A DNA stretch of 5,407 bases. Origin: CAYMSF01 sp964542255 (GTDB taxonomy: Bacteria > Verrucomicrobiota > Lentisphaeria > Victivallales > Victivallaceae). The position numbers and the translations under genes are program-made. The notes beneath the pieces were generated by a model. The model was not told where the DNA came from, did no database searches, and worked only from the letters and a program-made list of their open reading frames with translations. Within the stretch, counting starts at the first letter, position 1; each line of letters begins with the position of its first letter. Positions 1-4,981 of this stretch are shown here, one piece after another. Location: the NCBI GenBank assembly GCA_964542255.1, contig CAZITV010000158.1, positions 1 to 5,407 on the forward strand. The letters are read 5' to 3'.

Positions 1-61
1 CCCCCGCTGGTATGACGGCGGGCATGATGAAGCCAAAACTGCGATGGATGCGAATTTATAA
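1..61 (+). CDS. 3' end of an unidentified gene (partial)
   Basis: Reading from base 2, nineteen codons run to a TAA at 59-61 and give the tail PRWYDGGHDEAKTAMDANL. This frame has a protein-like composition (acidic and aromatic residues, no codon runs). A second frame, from base 3, also stays open, to a stop near 147, but its translation is basic and Asn-rich and looks less like protein. I do not recognise the family. The gene enters from outside the window, and its stop lies 174 bases before the start of the next plus-strand gene. The call rests on composition alone, so the true frame is uncertain. Confidence 0.4.
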   Translation, partial: PRWYDGGHDEAKTAMDANL

Positions 62-105
62 TGTTTGCCGTAAAACAAGCATGGAGAATAATAATTGTAA
101 GCGTC

Positions 106-133
106 TTGCAAAATTTTCGACATATGATATATT
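106..133 (+). promoter_or_regulatory. possible sigma-70-type promoter for the small CPET protein gene
   Basis: TTGCAA (106-111) and TATATT (128-133) are separated by 16 bases, a 4/6 and a 5/6 match to the consensus. Transcription would begin near 140, giving an untranslated leader of about 95 bases before the ATG at 236. The region is AT-rich, so a chance match is possible. It is the best-spaced pair I see between the upstream stop and the gene. Confidence 0.35.
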
Positions 134-152
134 CAAATACAAGGGATGAACA

Positions 153-215
153 ATGCGAGTTCGGGCACGATGTCCGGGCTTTGCGATTGGACGCCAATAT
201 AACGCTGGATCATGA
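153..215 (+). CDS. possible 20-codon leader ORF (doubtful)
   Basis: ATG at 153 is preceded by AAGGGA (141-146) at a 6-base spacing, a good Shine-Dalgarno. The frame runs 20 codons to TGA at 213-215 and encodes MRVRARCPGFAIGRQYNAGS, with four Arg and one Cys. It ends 20 bases before the ATG of the 73-residue protein, so it could be a translated leader that couples to it. The peptide has no runs of a single amino acid as in attenuation leaders, and a transcript starting near 140 would place the Shine-Dalgarno at its extreme 5' end. Most likely a chance ORF. Confidence 0.15.
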   Translation: MRVRARCPGFAIGRQYNAGS

Positions 216-235
216 AAAACAAGAAGGAAGGACGT

Positions 236-457
236 ATGGATAATCTGAACATTGAATTGTGCCCAGAAACGGGCATATGCTCTATCATCAAAAAGGATGG
301 TACAAAAGTAGATCTGATGCCGGACGAGGTAAAAAATCTGCAGGAAGCATTGAGCAATCCTGACGCAGCTAGACAAGTTCTTGCTGAAGTGGATGCTGAC
401 TTTGCAAAGTCGATGGCCCCGGATGAAATCAATCAACTTGCTGCTCATTTGAAATAA
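236..457 (+). CDS. small acidic protein with CPETGIC motif, unknown function
   Basis: Encodes 73 residues. I chose the ATG at 236 because AAGGA (224-228) sits 7 bases upstream, with a second AGGA at 229-232. The in-frame ATG at 212 has poorer spacing. The N-terminal third reads like a short beta-type segment with C9-P-E-T-G-I-C15 (C-x5-C), followed by a charged turn with KKDG and DLMPDE. From about residue 31 the sequence is amphipathic and helix-like (KNLQEALSNPDAARQVLAEV, then a second helix with DEINQLAAHL). There is no signal peptide or membrane segment, so it is probably cytoplasmic. The Cys pair could bind a metal or form a disulfide. The helical part faintly recalls Nif11-type leader peptides, but the Cys lie at the N-terminus, the wrong end for a core peptide. 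It stands alone between a possible promoter and a terminator, convergent with the importer operon. I do not recognise the family. That it is a real gene is well supported by its ribosome site, composition and terminator. Confidence 0.8.
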   Translation: MDNLNIELCPETGICSIIKKDGTKVDLMPDEVKNLQEALSNPDAARQVLAEVDADFAKSMAPDEINQLAAHLK

Positions 458-492
458 CAGCATTTTAAAGCCATAATTTAAGGCTGTTTTTT
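456..492 (+). terminator. intrinsic terminator of the small CPET protein gene
   Basis: AACAGC (456-461) pairs with GCTGTT (483-488), with a possible inner stem TTAAA (465-469) / TTTAA (477-481) closing a 7-base loop. A run of six T (487-492) follows directly. The hairpin begins inside the stop codon TAA (455-457), as is usual for compact terminators. The inner stem is only A-T pairs with a bulge, so the fold is not very strong. Confidence 0.6.
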
Positions 493-743
493 GATTTAAC
501 AAAATACAATACGGGTTAACCTCCGAAAGCACCGACTACTCGGAAATATCAAGATATTATCAACTTGCATTGATCGTAAAAGTAAGTCATATTTTAGGTA
601 AAGAAAACATTGCCAATATAACTGGCAATGTAAAATGGCTTAAAATCATTTTTTGGCAGGAAAAAATTGATTTAACGGCATATTTTGTAACAAATCATCG
701 GCAATTTATGTATGAATATTTCAATAATTTGTGGTCAGGCCGA
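493..743. other. intergenic stretch with no intact gene
   Basis: Lies between the terminator of the plus-strand small gene and the transposase relic. A plus-strand frame is open from 495 to 860, but it has no ribosome site, its only early start is a TTG at 570, and its first 80 codons have Asn/Lys/Ile-rich composition typical of AT-rich spacer. Only the last part of that frame looks like protein (see the IS630 relic). Besides the minus-strand hairpin at 607-631 there is a small palindrome AATATC-AA-GATATT (545-558) and a TCCGA/TCGGA pair (522-526, 540-544). I cannot assign a role to either. Confidence 0.6.
598..631 (-). terminator. likely intrinsic terminator of the minus-strand importer operon
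   Basis: Perfect 9-base inverted repeat: ACATTGCCA (607-615) and TGGCAATGT (623-631), with a 7-base loop. Read on the minus strand the stem is followed by TTTCTTT (600-606), which with the last stem base gives a U-rich tract broken by one C. On the plus strand the sequence after the stem is A-rich, so it would act only on minus-strand transcripts. It lies about 206 bases beyond the ATPase stop, with the transposase relic in between. The relic may therefore be part of the operon's 3' untranslated region in antisense. Confidence 0.55.
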
Positions 744-836
744 ATGGAAAACAGGGACAACCTGAATGCAAAAATAAACTGGCAGTTTACCGCAACTGAT
801 GCTCGGGTGAAACTCAAAAGACTTATATCTGGTTAT
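744..836 (+). pseudogene. IS630-family transposase, C-terminal relic
   Basis: The plus-strand frame through 744-824 encodes MENRDNLNAKINWQFTATD followed by ARVKLKRL. This matches the usual C-terminal end of IS630-type (DDE, Tc1/mariner-like) transposases, which close with a WERERN-like segment, then a [IV][DN]W.FT..DAR[IV]KL(K/R).LYP tail. Here the tail ends KRL and then departs (ISGYLPDGLNI, stop at 858-860) instead of ending in YP, consistent with a small indel near the original stop. No catalytic DDE core, helix-turn-helix or terminal repeats are visible upstream, so only about 30 codons survive. It cannot be functional. It abuts and slightly overlaps the 3' end of the importer ATPase gene on the other strand, which suggests an old insertion just beyond the operon. 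The family assignment comes from recognition of the tail motif, without alignment. Confidence 0.65.
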
Positions 837-1622
837 TTACCGGATGGACTGAACATCTAAATTCACGATTATTCCACCCGGATGATTCCAGGCGATACTG
901 ATTGAACGCTTGAAGGCGATATTGATATTTTCGGTGGAGAGCGCCTGTTCCGGCAGTCCGTTGGCGATAATCCTGCCATTGTGCATTAAAATAGCGACGT
1001 CAAGAAAAAGCGGCGCGATAAACAAGTCGTGACTGGTAATTAAAATGCCGATGCCGGATGCGGCAAGGGCCTGAATAATCTCAAACAACTCCAACTGGTG
1101 TTGCGGATCAAGATACGCCGCCGGTTCATCAAGCAGCAAAAATTGTTCAGCTTGAATAATGGCGCGGGCAAGCATCACTCGGCGTTTCTCCCCACCGCTA
1201 AGCTCATTAAACTGACGCGTGACCAGATGTTGCAATCTGGTCAGCTCAATGCATCGGGCAATTTTTTCAGATTCCCCGGGCATCTGATTCTGCCAGAAAC
1301 CTCGATGCGGATAACAGCCCAGGCGCAGGACTTGTTCAACCGAAAACGGCAATCCAGCTGGAGTCTCCTGAACCGCCAATGCCAGCCGTTGCGCCAACTG
1401 CATTGGGGGAATGGCACATAAGGGATATTCACCTATGGAAACGATGCCCGTATTCGGGCGCAGTATCCCCGCCAGACAATTTGCCAAAGTGCTTTTGCCG
1501 GAACCGTTCGGGCCGAAAATCCCGACTATTTTCCCCCGCGGCAGTTTCATCGAGACTTGTTCCAATACCACTGGCGAATTTTTACGGTATGAGAATGAGA
1601 TATTGTCCGCGCACAGTGTCAT
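837..1622 (-). CDS. ABC importer ATPase, FecE/FepC/BtuD type
   Basis: 261-residue nucleotide-binding subunit that powers import of a metal chelate from the cytoplasmic face of the permease encoded just upstream. All ABC motifs are present: Walker A GPNGSGKST (37-45), Q-loop Gln85 (VQET), signature LSGGE (141-145), Walker B FLLLDE (161-166), D-loop YLD (170-172) and switch His198 (ITSHD). Length is typical for the family. I chose the ATG at 1622 because it forms an ATGA overlap with the permease stop. A GTG two codons earlier (1628), with GGGGGA just upstream, is an alternative. The last residues (IIVNLDVQSIR) are encoded up to the edge of the IS630 relic, so the C-terminus may have been rewritten, but everything after the H-loop is usually variable. 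Substrate (ferric siderophore, haem, cobalamin or other) cannot be told from the ATPase. It is the last gene of the operon. Confidence 0.95.
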   Translation of the reverse strand: MTLCADNISFSYRKNSPVVLEQVSMKLPRGKIVGIFGPNGSGKSTLANCLAGILRPNTGIVSIGEYPLCAIPPMQLAQRLALAVQETPAGLPFSVEQVLRLGCYPHRGFWQNQMPGESEKIARCIELTRLQHLVTRQFNELSGGEKRRVMLARAIIQAEQFLLLDEPAAYLDPQHQLELFEIIQALAASGIGILITSHDLFIAPLFLDVAILMHNGRIIANGLPEQALSTENINIAFKRSISIAWNHPGGIIVNLDVQSIR

Positions 1623-2629
1623 TGCCACAAATTCCCCCGCGTTTTCGCCAGAATCAGCCAGACAAGAATTGGAGCACCTATCAGCGAGGTTATAATACCG
1701 ACTGGGATCTCAGCCGGCGAGCACATGGTTCTGGCAACCGTGTCAGCGGCAACGGTAAGAATTGCCCCGCCGACCGCGCAAGCCGGAACCAGCTTGCGCA
1801 GTTCCGGTCCGCAAACAATTCGCGTCAGATGCGGCACAATCAAACCGACAAACCCGATCACCCCGGCCACGCTTACCACTGTTGCCGAAAGTATAGCCAC
1901 AATCAACATCAGCCATAGTTGCAGGCGGCGCAAATTGAGTCCTGAACTGATCGCAGTCTTGTCGCCGAGCAACAATACATTCATCGCCGGAGCCATGAAC
2001 AGCATTCCAGCCAAGCCGCCTATAGTAGAGAACGCAAGCATTCCAGATGCCGTCCATGATGCCCGACAGAAACCTCCCATCAACCAGAAAATTATTCCCT
2101 GAAGCCGTTCGCCGGCAAACAGCAACATGCCGGAGACAAGCGCGGAAAAAAGTGCATTCGAGGCAATTCCCAGTAATAAAATAGTCCCGGTAAAATTGAC
2201 TGCGCGCGATGCCAGAAATTTAATCAATATCAAGCTTAATATGCCGCCTGCTATGCCGCAAGCGGTAAGACTGGCGGCGTTCAACCCGCCGATAAGCATC
2301 CCGGTCACCGCACCGAGCGCGGAACCATTGGAGACTCCCAGCATATAGGGACTGGCAAGCGGGTTGCGGAATAATGTTTGCGCCGCCAAGCCAGCCAGCG
2401 ACAGGGACATTCCCGACAAACCCGCCAGTATTATCCGCGGCAAACGAGTATTAATGATAATTTGGCTCGCAGTTGAATTACCGTCAAAGTCTAAAAATGT
2501 CTCAATAATCTGGGCAGGCGAAATTTTAACTGCGCCACAACAGAGTGCCATCAGCAAAACCGCGCAACTCAAAACAAACATCAAGCCAAACTGCCATAAA
2601 TATGAACATTGTGAATTAACCTTACCCAT
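1619..2629 (-). CDS. FecCD/BtuC-family permease of a metal-chelate ABC importer
   Basis: 336-residue integral inner-membrane protein, normal length for the family, which forms a homodimeric channel with about ten helices per chain. Recognisable hallmarks are TRLPRIILAG (61-70), FRNPLASPYMLG (87-98), a Gly-rich helix after it, GFVGLIVPHLTR (259-270, the loop that contacts the ATPase) and the C-terminal EIPVGIITSLIGAP (307-320). The frame is open further upstream, but I start it at ATG 2629: AAGGA lies 4 bases before it, and the preceding residues overlap the radical SAM gene and lack family features. This leaves 19 bases after the radical SAM stop. Only one permease gene is present, as expected for homodimeric BtuC-like systems rather than FecC+FecD pairs. 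Its stop overlaps the ATPase start as ATGA, so the two are translationally coupled. Confidence 0.93.
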   Translation of the reverse strand: MGKVNSQCSYLWQFGLMFVLSCAVLLMALCCGAVKISPAQIIETFLDFDGNSTASQIIINTRLPRIILAGLSGMSLSLAGLAAQTLFRNPLASPYMLGVSNGSALGAVTGMLIGGLNAASLTACGIAGGILSLILIKFLASRAVNFTGTILLLGIASNALFSALVSGMLLFAGERLQGIIFWLMGGFCRASWTASGMLAFSTIGGLAGMLFMAPAMNVLLLGDKTAISSGLNLRRLQLWLMLIVAILSATVVSVAGVIGFVGLIVPHLTRIVCGPELRKLVPACAVGGAILTVAADTVARTMCSPAEIPVGIITSLIGAPILVWLILAKTRGNLWQ

Positions 2630-2648
2630 ATGTTCCTTATGAATTAGA

Positions 2649-3386
2649 CTAAATAATTCTTGCGCTGTCAAAGCGGTCATCACGTTTAGCCAGTCCAACC
2701 GCAGTTTCAGGGCAGATATTGGAGCTGGCAACGGTGTTAAGATATTGGCGGCAGGCGTCAACTACGCCTGCAACAGCAATGTCCGAAGGTTTTTGAAACG
2801 GCTGCCCGGGAACTGGGATATACCCATTGACATGCAAAGGAATTTCAGGGGAGAGCCGGCTTAACCATTTCGCGATTGCCGCAATCTGTTCAATCTCCAC
2901 CAGACCTGGAATCAGAATGGCATTTGCTTTCATTTTCATGCCGGAATGGAATGCCGCCTTGAAGTTATCATAAATCAGCGACTTGGGTCTGCCGGTAAAT
3001 GTTAAATGCAACTGTTCATCCCACGCCTTGAGTCCGACATTCGCCATATCAAGGTCGGCTATCGGCAGACGGCTGCCATTGGTGTGTCCAAGCGCAGTCT
3101 CAAGTACAAGTTCATGTTTAGCAAAACGCAATAATTCCGGTAAATCTTGAGCAACTGTAGGTTCGCCACCCATGAAGAAAACCCTCTCTATCGGCAATCC
3201 CGCAAGCGCCTTTTTAAACTCAGCAAGCGCTGGAAACGTTTCCGGACGCGGAAATGACTGCCCAGGTGCTCCGGTTATACCGCTGCGTAATTTATAACTG
3301 CATACCGGACATTTGAAAGTGCATCCATAATTATAAACCGTTGCGCAATGGTATTTCTGATTGAAAGTCAATTTATAAAAAGCCAT
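2649..3386 (-). CDS. radical SAM protein, PflA-like, within the importer operon
   Basis: 245 residues. Contains the [4Fe-4S]-SAM motif C22-x3-C26-x2-C29 (CTFKCPVC), the GGEPT SAM-binding motif (73-77), TNG (102-104), a GLKAWDEQLHLTFTG stretch (118-132) and LIPG (158-161). This order is that of pyruvate formate-lyase activating enzyme and its relatives, and the length matches a bare activase-type barrel without an inserted ferredoxin or SPASM domain. Such enzymes cleave SAM to a 5'-deoxyadenosyl radical. The substrate here is unknown and no glycyl-radical enzyme is in the window. Start: ATG 3386 has AAGGA about 8 bases upstream, overlapping the stop of the binding-protein gene (3398-3400). An upstream in-frame start would add 33 residues that overlap that gene and look non-native. 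Its place between binding protein and permease, with an 11-base gap before and 19 after, implies a job tied to the imported ligand. The requirement for a reduced cluster suggests an anaerobe. Identity as radical SAM is sure; function is not. Confidence 0.92.
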   Translation of the reverse strand: MAFYKLTFNQKYHCATVYNYGCTFKCPVCSYKLRSGITGAPGQSFPRPETFPALAEFKKALAGLPIERVFFMGGEPTVAQDLPELLRFAKHELVLETALGHTNGSRLPIADLDMANVGLKAWDEQLHLTFTGRPKSLIYDNFKAAFHSGMKMKANAILIPGLVEIEQIAAIAKWLSRLSPEIPLHVNGYIPVPGQPFQKPSDIAVAGVVDACRQYLNTVASSNICPETAVGLAKRDDRFDSARII

Positions 3387-3397
3387 CGTGTGATCCT

Positions 3398-4252
3398 TTA
3401 TTTTTTCCCCGATATAATTTTTCTGATAACCGCGACTGATACCGGCAGTCCTGCACCGGCAACCAGAACCTGCTTGGGGACGCAATAAACGCGGTTGTTT
3501 TTCACTGCGCTTAATCCAGATAATCCGGTGCGTGACGCAAATTCAGTCGCTGTCGCGTAACCATCCACCAATAACACTACTTCAGGATTGCTTTGCAGCA
3601 GACGTTCAGCAGAGAATTGTAAAGAGCCAGGTGTTGAAACAAGGTTAACTCCACCAGCAAGCTGCAGCAGATCATTAAGATAAGAATCAGCCCCGGCAGT
3701 GCGGAATGGAGTATAGAGCTCCCAGTATACTGTTGGACACACTAATGTCTGATTATTCGCTGTTTGCGACAGATACTGTTCAATCTCAATCGCCATTTTT
3801 TCACTGGATTCCTTCTGGTTGACACATCTGCCCACCAGCCGTAGCAGTTGTGGTATATCTTTTGCGCTGTTCAACTTGATTCTGACAACTGGAATATTCA
3901 AGTTTGCAAGCTGTTCTGCCATTTCATCCTGATACCACCAGATAAACGCTAGATCAATCCTAGATGCAATTACGTTTTCTCTGGAAATAGAACCGCCATG
4001 CGCAAGTACAGCCACTCCTGACATTTCCGGGAACATTATGGAGTATTCATCACATCCGGCAATTATTTGTTTTTGCTTGAGACGTAATAAAGTGTCTGTT
4101 ACAGAAGTGCATGTCGTCAAAACTCTCTCCACTCTGGCAGGAGTCTTTACTTTACGACCGGTTATATCGGTAATGTCCAGAGATTCTGCAACAGCCGATT
4201 CTATACAGAGCAGTGATAGTAGTAACGGCACATACAATGACAATACTCTCAC
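3398..4252 (-). CDS. periplasmic substrate-binding protein of a metal-chelate ABC importer (FecB/BtuF type)
   Basis: 284-residue precursor, a class III (Peripla_BP_2-like) binding protein that delivers a chelate to the permease. Signal peptide: MRV, hydrophobic core 4-17, cleavage likely after AVA (20-22). A Cys at 16 preceded by SLL is a poor lipobox, so a soluble periplasmic protein is more likely than a lipoprotein. Family features: DITDITGRKVKTP (26-38) at the mature N-terminus, RVLTTCTSVTDTLLRL (43-58), REN...RIDLAF (91-103), ADSYLNDLLQLAGGVNLV (188-205), FSAERLLQSNPEVVLL (213-228) and GLSGLSAVKNNRVYCVP (243-259). Start choice: GTG at 4250-4252 overlaps the TGA of the pseudopilin gene as GTGA and places Arg at residue 2 of a normal signal peptide. 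A TTG at 4267 is the longer alternative. Aromatics at FIWWY (103-107) could line the binding cleft. The ligand cannot be deduced. Confidence 0.9.
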   Translation of the reverse strand: MRVLSLYVPLLLSLLCIESAVAESLDITDITGRKVKTPARVERVLTTCTSVTDTLLRLKQKQIIAGCDEYSIMFPEMSGVAVLAHGGSISRENVIASRIDLAFIWWYQDEMAEQLANLNIPVVRIKLNSAKDIPQLLRLVGRCVNQKESSEKMAIEIEQYLSQTANNQTLVCPTVYWELYTPFRTAGADSYLNDLLQLAGGVNLVSTPGSLQFSAERLLQSNPEVVLLVDGYATATEFASRTGLSGLSAVKNNRVYCVPKQVLVAGAGLPVSVAVIRKIISGKK

Positions 4253-4908
4253 AATGATGCATCCCAATCAATTTGTGTTGTTCTGTTTCTTATATTGCAG
4301 TGTCCATCGGCATAACCGGCTGTAAACGTGTAATGCGGATGGCGAAAGCCCACATAAGTATCTGGAGCAGCATTTGCCACTGCGCCGGGCGTGTAATACC
4401 GTGTTGCATTGCCTGCGCTCCCTGCAACATAATAATACGTTGCCCTGGCATCAGTCAGCACGATCACCTGTGATGGATGCCTGACGAGACTGGAATGCAC
4501 AGGATACCAGAATGAATACTTCTGCCCTGGCGTACCGCCTATAAAATTATAAGTATTAATCCCATAGCTAAGCGGCATGGTTGTTAAGGCGGGAATGCCG
4601 GGATTGGCATCCGCGGGGCAGACATATACTTTGGATTTGTCAGCACCGGCTTTCAAATACGGCGCGACATAATCCATCCAGCGCAGTTTTACACCGCCCA
4701 AATTAGTGTAAGCCGGAGGATAATAACGGCTGTCTAATGCATATAACTGCGCCCCCAGCGCCATCTGTTTAATATTTCCCGTACATGAGATTCTTTTCGC
4801 TGACTCCCGTGCTTGAGCCAGTGCCGGCAATAACAGCATCGCCAAAATCGAAATAATAGCTATCACGACTAACAATTCAACCAGAGTAAAACTCTTATTC
4901 CTACTCAC
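4249..4908 (-). CDS. pseudopilin-like protein with type IV prepilin leader and H-x-DG tail
   Basis: 219 residues. The N-terminus MSRNKS|FTLVELLVVIAII is a type III (prepilin peptidase) signal: cleavage before Phe7, Glu11 at mature position 5 and a hydrophobic helix to about residue 30. Ser replaces the usual Gly at -1, as in many Lentisphaerae pseudopilins that carry Lys there. The body has the features of the DUF1559/H-x9-DG group: SCTGNIKQM (41-49), a YALDSRYYPP segment, VCPAD (96-100; C42 and C97 may pair), SYGIN (114-118) and RHPHYTFTAGYADGH (189-203). The His-DG distance is 10 from His190 or 8 from His192, not the usual 9. The start is GTG at 4908, with AAGGTGA (4914-4920) five bases upstream. 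It would be anchored in the inner membrane and face the periplasm, alone or in a type II secretion-like pseudopilus. It is the first gene of the importer operon and is coupled to the binding-protein gene by a GTGA overlap. Confidence 0.92.
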   Translation of the reverse strand: MSRNKSFTLVELLVVIAIISILAMLLLPALAQARESAKRISCTGNIKQMALGAQLYALDSRYYPPAYTNLGGVKLRWMDYVAPYLKAGADKSKVYVCPADANPGIPALTTMPLSYGINTYNFIGGTPGQKYSFWYPVHSSLVRHPSQVIVLTDARATYYYVAGSAGNATRYYTPGAVANAAPDTYVGFRHPHYTFTAGYADGHCNIRNRTTQIDWDASL

Positions 4909-4952
4909 TTAGCTCACCTTGCTTTTATTAATTTTTAAAAAATCGTAATATT

Positions 4953-4981
4953 AATATAGACAATGCTTCCTTTTTTGTCCA
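4953..4981 (-). promoter_or_regulatory. sigma-70-type promoter of the pseudopilin-importer operon
   Basis: On the minus strand TGGACA (-35, 4976-4981) and TATATT (-10, 4953-4958) are each a 5/6 match to the consensus and are separated by exactly 17 bases. Transcription would start near 4946 and leave an untranslated leader of about 37 bases before the GTG at 4908. That is too short for a cobalamin or other metal riboswitch, so any regulation would be at the promoter. A 10-base AT palindrome ATATTAATAT (4948-4957) overlaps the -10 box and could be an operator or simply a result of AT-richness. I see no convincing Fur-box match. Confidence 0.6.

Noticed and set aside
56..532. Minus-strand 158-codon frame, and a second one at 133-432, opposite the small protein gene
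   Set aside because: They lie antisense to a gene with a ribosome site and terminator, run through the terminator hairpin, lack ribosome sites and give Phe/Ser/Arg/Leu-rich translations without domain features.
1098..2642. Several plus-strand frames of 70-180 codons opposite the ATPase and permease genes
   Set aside because: Shadows of strongly supported minus-strand genes. Their translations are Pro/Ser/Arg/Asn-rich, mirror images of transporter codons, and have no ribosome sites.
2712..2736. CPET tetrapeptide shared by the radical SAM C-terminus (NICPETAV) and the small protein (ELCPETGI)
   Set aside because: Only four residues match, in unrelated contexts and at opposite ends of the proteins. 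Without conservation data this is best treated as coincidence.
4038..4473. Plus-strand frames of 66 and 95 codons across the binding protein/pseudopilin junction
   Set aside because: They are antisense to two well-defined genes, cross their boundary and carry no recognisable motifs.
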